In this document: positions 1 through 9,216 of the stretch, one piece after another
How the letters are laid out: the number at the start of each line of letters is the position of its first letter
Position numbering within the stretch: the stretch's first letter is position 1
From: Chara braunii
Taxonomy: Eukaryota; Streptophyta; Charophyceae; Charales; Characeae
Assembly (NCBI GenBank): GCA_003427395.1
Contig: BFEA01000282.1
Location: 1,776,919 to 1,798,352 of the forward strand
DNA: 21,434 nt
Direction of reading: 5' to 3'
Translations under genes and position numbers: made by a program
Notes under the pieces: generated by a model
What the model was told of the DNA's origin: nothing
Database searches by the model: none
What the model saw: only the letters and a program-made list of their open reading frames with translations

Positions 1-833
1 TTGAGAGACGACAATCTTCCCGGAAGCATACTGGAAGGAGAAAGGGCGGTGCCTGTGAAGGGCCCTGGTCGAAGCACTGGGTCACGGTCACCATGCCAAC
101 CCACAGGGAGTAGTGCACGCATGCGATGGCTGCTGTCCTGTTTTGGCACTTGCTGTGCTCAGATAGAAGTCTTGCCAAGTGTGCCAGCCTTGTATGAGAC
201 GCTTACCAGACCGTCTATAAACATTTCTGGTTGGGTACTCGGAATGATTCTGGCTGTGATCTTCGTCCTGATTGCGACGTTAAATAATTCCTGAAGATAT
301 GGGGGCGCTCTATAAATTCCTCCTGATCAGCCAGATCATCCGGGTGTAAGGCCCGTTTCCGTACGAGGGTAAATAAGAGTTGGCTGGCTGGCTTACTTGG
401 CTCTGACTTAGGCACAGTGGTGGGCCGATACACACGAAAACACTGCTTTGCTCAATGATGCTGTTCGGTATGTTGGATTGAGGGGAGGGTAGGTTCTAAT
501 TGGTGCTCAACAGTATACACATCCATACCCATCAATCATACATCTGCTACATTGTCTTTTTGGTACTTTTGATTTGTTGGTGTACAGACTGCTAACACCT
601 CACAGGCAGATTAGTGTAGGACTGTTGTATGCTACCATAGCCAGTTCTAATTAATGCTGCTGTAAGTGAACCAATCTGGGTGCATCTAGACAATGTAGAC
701 AATCTGTGTGAATGTTGTAGACATGCCACTTGATCGGTACAGTAGGGGACTTGCTGGACACAACCATTTCTAGAAAATTAGGTGCCGATCAGACACATAG
801 GGGATTCTAGTGCAGACAATGTTTGCCTAATTA
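1..833 (+). other. 5' leader of element A (3' portion)
   Basis: This untranslated leader precedes gag. Three stretches match the leader of element B: 60-124 with 19218-19282 (61 of 65 bases identical, no gaps), about 198-300 with 19352-19450, and about 325-378 with 19475-19535. The matched blocks lie at almost the same distance from the gag ATG in both elements (774 and 775 bases). An open frame runs through 1-294, but the spacing between blocks differs by 4 bases in B, so the frame is not shared. I take the conservation as RNA- or DNA-level rather than coding. The second block has a TATA-like TCTATAAAC just after a small inverted repeat (AGACG / CGTCT). I recognise nothing in about 430-833. 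Confidence 0.7.
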
Positions 834-2674
834 ATGAACGGATCAGACGCCGACGAGGAGGAAGTTGACGATAGTAGACTAGCACGTGCAAGATCAAGTA
901 GGATCCCGTACGTGTTCAGGACCCTAGACGAGGGAGAAGAAAGACGGCTTCGTGCCGAACGCAGAGCCCGTGCTTTCGCAGCATCGAGAGCAGCAACAAA
1001 CGTCGCAGCTAGGGAACAGGCTGCTGTAGCAGCCATGACTTCTTGAGCAGCATCCTCCGCTGCAACTTCTGCTGCGTTCTCATCTGGACCCCAGTTTGGA
1101 ATGCCAATAGGGTCCGTGGGCACTTCCAGTTCAACAGGTTCTAGACAGTCTACGAGTCAAATGGTTGGTTCGCAGTTCAGCCTGATGACTCCTCGCGAGG
1201 GAGATGAGGGAGCTCCAGCAGGTCGAAAGGATCCGTGCACAATTAGAGGAGGACCTGAAGAAAGCAACCGATAGGGAAAGAGAGATAAAGAGTAGGACAA
1301 CAATACTTGATACGTTAGAGGCTGACAAGGCTGCGTTAGAGGGATTGGACGAAACAAGTTTGTCTGACCCCTTGAAAGTGTTGAAGAACAACATGTTGTC
1401 ACTGCATGTGCATGTGGACAGCAGGTTGGACTTCATGCAAAGCACTTTGGACCAGATCCTCGATGCATTGACAAGGCCAGGATTCCGGCCACCAGCACAA
1501 TCGCCGTTGCCGTTATCGGCGATGTCAGACCCCTTTCCGGTTCAAGCTGGTACACAGCCAAGTGGCACAACTGCAGCAGCAGCACANACTGTTGCATCTT
1601 CTTCTTCGGGTTCAGCGCTGGTTGCTACACCACCGCAACAGGCTAGTCCTCAACAAGGACAGCTGTAAGGTCATTGGTATCCCAAGACCCCAATGAAACC
1701 GCCTCTTGCTTTTTCAGGCGAGAGAAAGGAGGAGGAACTCGACACATGGTTGACGACCGTCCCGGTTTGGGTGAAGGCCAAGAGGACCTTGCCTGAGGAC
1801 GAAGTGGTAACTGCTGCATCTTACCTCGAGGGTAAGGCAGCCAAGTGGCTAGATGGAGTAGTTGTAAAGGCTGGGTACGGGCGACGCATGGCAGACTGGG
1901 CTAAGTCCCAGACATTAGACCAGTTCATGGAAATGGTAGAAGCTCGATGGCATAACCCACAGGAGGCTCAAAAGGCCACTGATGCCATTAATAAACTAGA
2001 CCAACGCAAGTTCAAGTCAGTCAGAGAGCTTACGACTACCGTGGAGAGCCTGATCCTCGTCCCAGGCATCAACTACAACGATCAGTTCCTGTTAACAACG
2101 TTTGTTAGATGTTTGCCAGAGAACATCAGGAACTTACTGGCCAGCGAGGCACGCACAGAGTACCATACGTTTGAGACATTGTCTAGGAAAGCCTTAAGAC
2201 TTGGAGGCCACGCTAGGCAATGCTTAACCCACCTCAGGGAATGACTCAAAGAAAAAGAAGAGTCCTCAGAAGTGGAAGAAGAAGCGGGCGAAGTTGATGA
2301 TGATAGAGTCCGATGGGACTCAAACTGAAATTGACGAGCTCACTGACCTGATGGACTACACAGAGTTTGACGGCGAGGAGGTAGGTGAGGGTAGCACCCT
2401 CGCCGCGGTAGTCAAGACTAAGGCAGCAGGCCGAGGGAAGGGCCAGCCTAGGGGTCAAAGGAAGACCGCCTCCAATCAGACTAAGCAGGCTGAGTGGGTA
2501 AAGGCAGGTCTTGATCAAGACGTGTGGCGTGACCGCCGAACGCGTGGTGCTTGTATCAACTGCGGGGAGTACGGACACTCGCAGTACAAGTGCCAGAACG
2601 CTAAGGTTACGCAAAAGGTAGCTCCAAAGATAGGGGCATCCTATTCCCAGGCTTCTAGCTCGGGAAACACTTAG
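834..2674 (+). pseudogene. gag: gag of element A (capsid/nucleocapsid), frameshifted
   Basis: Gag forms the virus-like particle that packages the element RNA. The ATG at 834 opens an acidic then Arg/Ala-rich N-terminus matching the start of element B gag (acidic SD..ED, then RRARA..ASRA). The frame stops at 1044-1046 and the homologous reading moves to another frame between 1189 and 1204. There a Glu/Lys-rich likely coiled coil (1204-1340) and a Pro/Gln/Ser linker follow. After one in-frame TAA (1666-1668) comes the retrotransposon gag core (about 1690-2190), with motifs such as LDTWL, AASYLEG, ARWHNPQEA and FKSVREL. A second shift at about 2228-2241 leads to a Lys-rich segment and one CCHC zinc knuckle (C-x2-C-x4-H-x4-C, 2552-2593), which in this family binds RNA. 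The frame ends with TAG at 2672-2674. The domain order is clear, and the breaks make it a pseudogene here. Confidence 0.85.
2662..2668 (+). promoter_or_regulatory. Candidate -1 ribosomal frameshift site at the gag-pol junction
   Basis: The gag frame reads tcG GGA AAC act tag here. GGGAAAC fits the X XXY YYZ slippery pattern in the correct phase, one sense codon before the gag stop. Stepping back one base enters exactly the frame that carries protease and RT. That frame is closed upstream by a TAG at 2656-2658, so the two frames overlap by only 16 bases (2659-2674) and the heptamer lies in that overlap. Retroviruses are known to use GGGAAAC. A possible weak stem (AGTGG 2679-2683 with CCGCT 2693-2697) starts 10 bases after the heptamer. 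Function is inferred from sequence. Confidence 0.6.
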
Positions 2675-5600
2675 GGCCAGTGGAAGTATTAGCCGCTTCG
2701 ACTCAAGATGAAGTGGGATTGATACCCTCCTCACTTCATGACAAGGCTAAAGCTAATGACCCCTTAGTCACCCCGTAGACACAACTAGACCGAACTATGC
2801 TCTGTACGTTAGATGTGTCTGAAGCCTTAGAAGACTTATAGAGTGAGTGGTCAAATAAGGACCCTCGTGAGTCTTGGGTGGCGCTAAGGAAAGGTCCTAG
2901 AGGGGAACATTTCGTGGTGGATGTCGATGTAGGAGGCCGCAAATGTGGTGCCTTCATAGACATAGGCTCCACGCGGAATTACATAAGTCGCGACTGTTTG
3001 GAGAGGCTGCACCTACAGGACCGGGTACGACACCTTAGTAGAACCGTAGCATCTACTTTGGCCAACAGGGAGCGCATGATTGTGACAGACTACATCAAGG
3101 ACGTAGTCTGTACCTTCTCCTATGGAGGAGGTGAGCTTAACCATAAGATCTCGTTCTTGGTTAGCGACGACTTGCCATTCGATATGTTGTTAGGCATGTA
3201 CTACCTCGAAGTTGCTAAGCCCCAGCTCGACTGGGATAAGAAGGTGCTCAAATACAAGTTGCCCGATGACCGCACTGTCAGATTGACCAAGTTCAAGGCC
3301 AGTAGTATTATAGATACCTATGGCTGCTTGTGCGCATCCGCGTTTTACAACTACTATAAGCAAAACCAAGAGGAGGGTATGTACCTTGTTTATGTCTCTG
3401 AGAAGGGGGAGGCCGTTAAAACNCCCCCAGAGATAGAACACGTCGTTGCTAAGTTCCCTGATCTGTTCGAAGAGCCCTCAAGAGTTGTTGATAGGGAAGT
3501 CGTCCACGCTATAGAAATCATTCTAGGGAGTAAGACTCCAAAGGGAAGGATCTATAGGATGGCCCCTGCCGAGTTAGATGAACTTCGGAAGCAACTAAAG
3601 GAGCTGANAGAGAAGGGATGGATTCGGCCTAGTACTTCCCCTTACGGATCTCCCGTGCTATTCGTACCAAAGAAGGGGGGTACTTTGAGGATGTGTATTG
3701 ACTATAGAGGCCTCAATGCCATCACTGTTAAGAACGCAGAGCCTCTACCTCGCATAGGCGACTTATTGGATAGGGTGCAGGGATGCAAGTACTATAGCAA
3801 GATAGATTTGAAATCCGGATATCATCAGATCGCAATAAGACCCGAGGACCAACACAAGACAACTTTTCATACTAGATATGGTCTGTATGAGTTTGTAGTG
3901 ATGCCGTTTGGTCTTTGCAATGCGTCGGGTACATTCCAACACGCTATGAATCCCATCTTTCATGACCATCTAGATAAGTTTGTCGTGGTTTACCTAGACG
4001 ACATTCTGATCTTTAGTAAGTCTGCCGAGGAGCATGCACAACATGTTGAGACGGTACTTTCACTCCTTCGACAACACAAGTATAAGGTCAACTTAGAAAA
4101 ATGTGAATTCGGTCGCACTAAGATACTATACTTGGGTCATGAAGTATCCGCGGAAGGAATTAGGCCGGAGGATGCGAAGGTGGCTAGTATTCGAGACTGG
4201 CGACGACCTCAGACAGTCACGGAGGTCAGATCATTCTTAGGAATGTGCGGCTACTATAGGAACTTCGTAAAGAACTATTCTACAGTCGCCTCTCGTTTGA
4301 CTGATCTAACTCGATACGCCGTGGGACTGGAGTGATGAGTGCGAGAGTGCTTTCAAGATATTGAAGCATGCACTCATGAATCATGAGGTCCTCATGGTTC
4401 CCGATTCGCAAAAGCCATTCATAGTGACCACTGACGCAAGCCAATACGGCATTGGCGCAGTGCTGGCTCTGCAGGATGGGAAGAAGTTGAGACCGATTGA
4501 CTACATGAGTAAGAAGATGCCATCCAAGAAGTTGGCTAAGTCCACCTACGAAAGGGAACTCTATGCTCTCTACAAGGCACTTATCCATTGGAGACACTTC
4601 CTTTTGGGAAGGTTCTTCTACTTGAGGACTGATCATCAGACCCTCAAATGGATCAAGACTCAACCGGCTCTTTCTGATGCACTCAAGCGATGGATTGAGG
4701 TCATAGCCCAATATGACTTCAAGCTTGAGTACCTGAAGGGAGAGTACAACAAGGTTGCAGACGGGCTATCCTGTAGAGCAGATTACCTAGGTGCGCTAGT
4801 TTATGAATTTGGCATATCTAATAAAGTAACTCAATCATTGGTGGGAGCCTATCAGGAAGACCCTTTCACGATGGATATCATCCGCAAGCTTCAGGTCAAA
4901 GACAAGGCCACGGAAAGTGAGTTTGTGATGGTGGACGGGTTACTCTATCTTGACAAGGCAGGAATAAAAAGGTTAGTAGTTCCATCTAGTGAACCCTTGC
5001 ATAGTTTATTTTTAGGCGAATGCCATGGCGCAACTGAGCACTTTGGCTATAAGAAAACGAGTGCTAACTTAGTACATCGATTTTGGTGGCCTGGTATGTT
5101 TAATGACGCAAAGAAGTATGTAGAGACCTGTCAGGTCTGTCACCGGGACAAGCCGCGAACTCAAGCACCGCTTGGGTTATGAAAGCCCTTACCTATTCCT
5201 AATGGTCCAGGATTGAGTGTTTCCATGGATTTCATGGACACCTTAGTGACCAGCAAGAGTGGTAAGAGGCACATTTTCGTCATCATCGACCGATTCACCA
5301 AGTACGCTAGACTAATACCAATGTCGGAGACAGCCAGGACCGAATACGTTATCAAGTTGTTCAAGGACAACTGGGTGCGGGACTTTGGTTTGCCAAAGAC
5401 TATCGTTAGTGATAGAGACGTCCGATTCACAAGTGAGCTATGGAAGAAGACTGCGGAACAAATGGGCAGTCAACTTCAGATGACTTCANGGAATCATCCC
5501 GAAGCCAACGGACNAGCCGAACANATGAATAGAGTTGTACAGCACTTGCTGAGGCATTACATCAAGCCCAACCAAGATGATTGGGATGAGCAGTTGCCAC

Positions 5601-6337
5601 TCATCGCCAGTTTGTACAACAATGTTGTGCACAGCAGCACCGACGTGAGTCCTAACCAGCTAAACTTGGGATGGAACCCTAGATCCGCTTTAGACTTCCT
5701 TCTACCTGAAAACCGACCTGCTGCAACCCCAGGCACACTAGAATATGGTGTGCAGTATGAGAAGTTGTTGCAAGAAGTTGTCGAGCACATGAAGAAAGCT
5801 CAGCAAGCAATGATTGCTTCTGAGAATCAACATCGTAGACTGTCCACATTTCAGGTAGGGGAACGTGTCTGGGTCAAGGCTAGCGAGCTAGGACAGGAAT
5901 TCGGAGTCTCTCGCAAACTAATGCCCCAATATTTTGGTCCCTGGGAAGTCTTGGATATAGTGGGAGATGAGTTGGATGGTCCCACATATGTCATTCGTGT
6001 CCCTGGACACCTACGCACTCACCCAGTCTTTCATGCCTCAAAGCTTGCACCTTTCGCTGAGACTGATCAATTCCCTTCGAGTTGATCAATGCTGCCCCCA
6101 ACCATGGATGGACAAGTCGACATTGACGACATTGTGGATCACAGGGACATGCCTGTTGCAAAGCTGTTGGGTCGAGGAAGACCTCCTAAGCCCAAGAGAG
6201 AATACCGGATCAGATTCACGCATCATACGGATCCGAAAGAAGATCGGTGGTTTACCCGGGAGGAACTGATGGAAACAGCTCCTCAGGTGGTGGCAGATTA
6301 TGAACGGAAGCTAAAAGGGAAGGCACCTGCGAAGTAA
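2662..6337 (+). pseudogene. pol: pol polyprotein of element A (PR-RT-RH-IN-chromodomain), broken
   Basis: Pol copies element RNA to DNA and integrates it. The frame entered at 2662 has TAG at 2776-2778 and 2839-2841. The aspartic protease follows (about 2880-3280), but its active-site triplet reads D-I-G (2959-2967) instead of D-T/S-G. RT spans about 3540-4300, with the catalytic YLDD at 3991-4002. A frameshift near 4308-4312 leads into RNase H (first Asp 4433-4435, then YEREL, TDHQT, VADGL). Integrase follows, with an HHCC zinc finger (about 5021-5145) and a catalytic triad at 5228, 5411 and 5519. The last two are 35 residues apart, the classic D-D(35)-E. A GPY/F-like module (YFGPWEVL) and a chromodomain-like tail (about 6110-6310) end the protein. 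In-frame TGA codons lie at 5180-5182 and 6083-6085. Catalytic residues outside the protease look intact, so decay appears recent. Integrase chromodomains are known to direct insertion to particular chromatin marks. Confidence 0.9.
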
Positions 6338-6361
6338 GCATCTCAGCGGACTTTCGAAGCT

Positions 6362-6374
6362 AAGGGGGATGGAA
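6362..6374 (+). other. Polypurine tract of element A
   Basis: A purine-rich run (AAGGGGGATGGAA) directly precedes the LTR start TGTGAGG. In this class it primes plus-strand DNA synthesis. The gap from pol stop to LTR is 37 bases, the same as in element C on the other strand, where GAGGGAA precedes TGCGAGG. That equal spacing supports both LTR starts. Confidence 0.7.
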
Positions 6375-7421
6375 TGTGAGGAATGAGCCCTCAAGAAGGG
6401 GCCTTGCCATGATGTACATGTTCTGGGCTAAGGCCCCAACAAGCCTCGTGCCCGCCCTAAGTGAAGGCGGGCCAGCAAATCAACAATCGCCCTCATACAT
6501 TTCACGAAGTGGGGTCCTTACAGTTGCAGCACGCCAGTTGGTTGGACTGCACCAAGTTTCGGATCTCAGCAAATGCTGAAATGCCCAGGGCCTCTGAGTT
6601 AGTTAGGCCCTGGGCTCCTGAACGTGAGGCCGACAATGCACGCTGGGTATAGAGGCCGAAAATGCAAAGAGAAACCGGCCCACTATCTGAATCTGGCTGC
6701 AGGCCTTGAAGAAATAGGCGCAACTGTATTGCCTCGGGGCCCAACTGTATCGGGCTGAGTTCAGCCTCTGGGCCCCGGTCACAGGCTGAAGGGAGGCCGC
6801 CCACACGCTGCACTGGCATATAGGCAAGCAGGGCGAGTGGGCAGGGATCTTGGCCAATGCAGGGCATTGCGGGNANGCTGCACAAATGCATGTGTGCTGC
6901 NCTGTGCAAGAGCTGCGCTGCGCTGGGGTCAAGCAGGCTAGCGCTAGGCGGTAGGGCGCTGCCTGCATGCAAGGCANTGGNGGCCATAGCCGGGCCGCAT
7001 GAGGGTGCAGGAGAGGTNAAGGGNGAAGGTGGTCTTCGGAGGTGAAGGGCGCTGTGTGGGTACAAGGGAGAGTGTGGGTGAAGAGGACACNTACCTGGTG
7101 GAGGTGGAGGTCGGCATTGGTGTTGACATCATCACNCGNTGGTAGTNAAGTTGTCTGGTTGCTTTTCATTGCTGTAGTTGTAGCTTTAGCTGTAGAGTAG
7201 ATAGGGTGCCTGGCGCCACTCATGAGAGAGAGNTGCATNGGGTTATGCTGTTGGTGTTGCCCTGTAGGGCATGAACATTGGCTCACGATTCNTCTGTATC
7301 ATTCTCAATTGGATGGTTACTCNGTTCCATTGTACTATCTGCTTTGGCTTTGACTACTTGGACTTCAGTGTGATTTTGCATTCTGGATTTCTGTGCTTCG
7401 TCCATATTCATGTTCCTTGCA
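6375..7421 (+). repeat. 3' LTR of element A (1047 bp)
   Basis: It starts TGTGAGG right after the polypurine tract and ends ...TTCCTTGCA, giving TG...CA ends. The end matches the 29 bases before the primer site of element B at 20 of 29 positions. The start and interior match the element C LTR: a CGCCAGTTGGTTG motif, GGCCCTGGGC boxes, a 'cattg-tgttgacatcatc' region and 'agatagggt..ctg..gcgcc'. A stem-loop lies at 6450-6472. A weak TATA-like CATATAGG at 6817-6824 may mark the U3/R region. Fifteen of the 21 ambiguous bases in the window fall here (6874-7323). A long open frame on the opposite strand is a by-product of composition. Confidence 0.75.
6450..6472 (+). other. U3 stem-loop, conserved loop CTAAGTGAA
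   Basis: A perfect 7-bp stem (GCCCGCC / GGCGGGC) closes the loop CTAAGTGAA. The same loop sits near the LTR start of element C (minus strand, 17847-17869) and of fragment G (minus strand, 9151-9173). In G the stem is GCCTGCC / GGCAGGC, so the middle pair is T-A instead of C-G and pairing is kept. In C one stem base is missing. Confidence 0.55.
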
Positions 7422-7423
7422 TA

Positions 7424-7963
7424 GGGATCGAGCCCTGGGATCTGCATCAGCTACTGCAAACCGGTGAATACTGTTTCAAAATGAACGAACAGGCCAATAA
7501 ACACAGGAGACCTTCTCAGTTTGCTGTAAGAGATCTGGTTTGGGTAAAATGGAAGGAATTTATCCCAGAAGAAAAGACATCTCAGAAACTGTTACCTTCC
7601 TACAGAGGACCCTGACAAATATTGGATGTGATAGGAGATGAGGATGGACCCTCCTATGTTATTGAGATACCTCCGCGCTTGCATACCTACCCAGTGTTTC
7701 ACGCGTTAAAGCTCCTACCTTGTGTAACTAACGAACTATTTCGCAGTCGAAGGTCAACAATTCCTCCAAGTATGGATGGAAAATTTGATGTTAATAAGAT
7801 CGTTGTTGAAAGTACTATCCAGACTGGACGCAGAGGTAGACCTCAGTGGCAATATAAAGTCAGATTTGCATATCAAGATCCAAGTGAAGACCGCTGGTTT
7901 ACTAGGGAATAGCTAATTGAAACTGCACCGAACATAGTATCTTACTATGAAAGAGCCAGATGA
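7424..7963 (+). pseudogene. pol: Integrase C-terminus and chromodomain of element D (host of A)
   Basis: The reading starts at the edge of A's LTR (DLHQLLQ near 7440). It continues through HRRPSQFAV, a VWVKW motif (integrase C-terminal beta barrel), a GPY/F-like stretch, the PVFHALKL motif and a chromodomain-like tail with RWFTRE. It is homologous to the end of element A pol (DVIGDEDGPSYVI and TYPVFHALKL match DIVGDELDGPTYVI and THPVFHASKL) but clearly diverged, so it is a different family. In-frame stops are TGA 7613-7615 (where a Trp after RGP would be expected) and TAG 7910-7912. The natural end is TGA 7961-7963. Everything upstream in D's gene is missing from the window, as expected if A inserted at about 7421/7422. 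Confidence 0.8.
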
Positions 7964-7974
7964 GGTCTTAGTAT

Positions 7975-9097
7975 TGTGGACCGATAAGGGTTTCTCAAAG
8001 GACTTCGAAATTAGGCCGGCGAGAGTAAAAGGGCCTTTACGAATTAAACCCCAGATTAGTACCCCAACAGCAAGGTGCTCTGTCGGCGAGAATTTAAATT
8101 TACGAGCAACAACTCGAAAGACAAAGTTCCCTGAGGCATATGTCGCATCCATAATGAAATGAAAAGTCATTTCGAACAGTCACAAACAGGTCCTGCACGA
8201 ACAGGTATCGGACACAGTTTTCAAGACTGAGTTAGGGTCATGTCTCGTCGATAAAAAACCATGTCTGTTCGGCAATAAGTCAAAGGCTACTGTCCCAGTT
8301 CAGTCATAATTCCATGAGTCAGTCCTGATTCAGACCGGGAGTCCAAAAGACAGGCCCGATGGCCGAAAGCAGCAGCAGACCATGGGACACACTTTGCAAC
8401 AACGGGTACTGGGCAGGAGTCCCAGGGACACTTGAGGCTGAACGCAGGCCACGCTAGACCAGTCCAAAACTATAAAGGACTGGCCAGCCTCCCATTTGGC
8501 AGATGCTCACTTCGCATGAGAGTGTGGAAGTGCCATGGCACTTGTGCGCCAGAAGTGTGTGAGCTGCGCTATGCTGAAGAGCAGCGCAATGAAGGAAGGA
8601 AGAGAGTGCTGGCAAGAGGGAAGGCAACCATAGCTGCGCCGGCGCTAGTTAGTATGTTAGTAGGGATAGTCAGTAGGAGATACCAGTGAGTAGTATTCAG
8701 AGTAGATAGGGAGTGTGCATGCATGATGAGTGAAGGTAGACCAGGACTATAGACATAGAGGGAGAGAGACAGAAGAAGGCAGCTGAGAGAGGGGGGAAGT
8801 GTGAGCTATGGTAACACTTACCTGCTGAGCGCTGTTGTTGACATTTGGCAGCTGACGCTGATGAGCGCTAGGCTTGGAACGCATGATGACTAAGAAGACT
8901 TGAACTTTGTTCAGCGCTACATACCTTGAACTCACGATGATCTCTCTCTATTTCTGGGTTTGATAATTGAGTTGAGCTTCCTGGTTCTTATTCATCTTCT
9001 ATTGGGCTTTGCGTGAGTCTTCGCAATCTGTGAAATCAAAGTATATGCATGTGATCTGATGCACTCCAGCAAGTGATGAGCAGTCGGGTTCCTTGCA
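7975..9097 (+). repeat. LTR-like region of element D (start uncertain)
   Basis: It follows the pol end of D and ends in GTTCCTTGCA at 9088-9097, the same ten bases that end A's LTR. A good TATA box (TATAAAG, 8471-8477) lies in the middle. It shares layout with A's LTR downstream of that point: 'acacttacctgctgag...gttgttgacatt' matches 'acacntacctggtgg...gtgttgacatc', and 'tgaactcacgatgatctctct' matches 'ttggctcacgattcntctgta'. The start is a guess at TGTGGA (7975), because I see no clear purine tract before it. Confidence 0.5.
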
Positions 9098-9216
9098 TCC
9101 ACCAAGATTTGCAAAAATTGATGAGTTCAGGGCACATTGAGATTCAGGGGGCCTGCCTTCACTTAGGGCAGGCATGTCCCGCTGCAGGACCTTCTGTCTA
9201 GAGGTTAATCCTCACA
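9098..9216 (-). repeat. LTR start fragment G, inverted
   Basis: Read on the minus strand from 9216 it begins TGTGAGGATTAACC, like A's LTR (TGTGAGGAATGAGCC). It has the same GCC..CTAAGTGAA..GGC stem-loop about 43 bases in, with CTGCAG as in element C's LTR. It stops where D's LTR ends. I infer that D inserted into this inverted LTR. No purine tract lies before 9216 on the minus strand, so this would be a 5' or solo LTR edge. A plus-strand reading as an LTR end (...TCCTCACA) cannot be excluded. Confidence 0.45.

Larger units (their letters stand above)
1..7421 (+). mobile_element. Ty3/gypsy chromovirus, element A (5' end off-window)
   Basis: This is a nearly complete LTR retrotransposon on the plus strand. 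In order it has the 3' part of a long 5' leader (1-833), gag (834-2674), pol (2662-6337) with the Ty3 order protease, RT, RNase H, integrase and chromodomain, a purine-rich tract, and a 3' LTR (6375-7421). The order RT-RNase H-integrase identifies Ty3/gypsy rather than Ty1/copia. By comparison with element B, its primer binding site and 5' LTR should lie about 0.45 kb before base 1. The LTR ends in TTCCTTGCA at 7413-7421, and the next bases read as the integrase of another element (D), so A is inserted into D. It has three coding frameshifts besides the expected gag-pol one and about six in-frame stops, so this copy cannot move on its own. All 21 ambiguous bases of the window fall inside it. 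Confidence 0.9.

Noticed and set aside
1-294. Leader open frame as a conserved small protein
   Set aside because: Element B keeps the nucleotides, but spacing between blocks differs by four bases, so the frame is not conserved.
2708-2739. Strong hairpin ATGAAGTG...CACTTCAT as the frameshift stimulator
   Set aside because: The 8-bp stem is real, but it starts about 39 bases after the slippery heptamer, much farther than the usual 5-9 bases.
1044-6085. In-frame stops as proof of methylation-driven mutation
   Set aside because: Every stop codon is one C-to-T or G-to-A step from a sense codon, so the pattern carries no weight without an alignment.
6502-7286. Overlapping open frames on the minus strand
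   Set aside because: They run antisense through A's 3' LTR and contain many ambiguous codons. No homology is recognisable.
7422-7440. GGGATCGAGCCCTGGG after A's LTR as a primer site or tRNA B box
   Set aside because: It reads in frame as the start of D's integrase fragment, and A's primer site should be off-window to the left.
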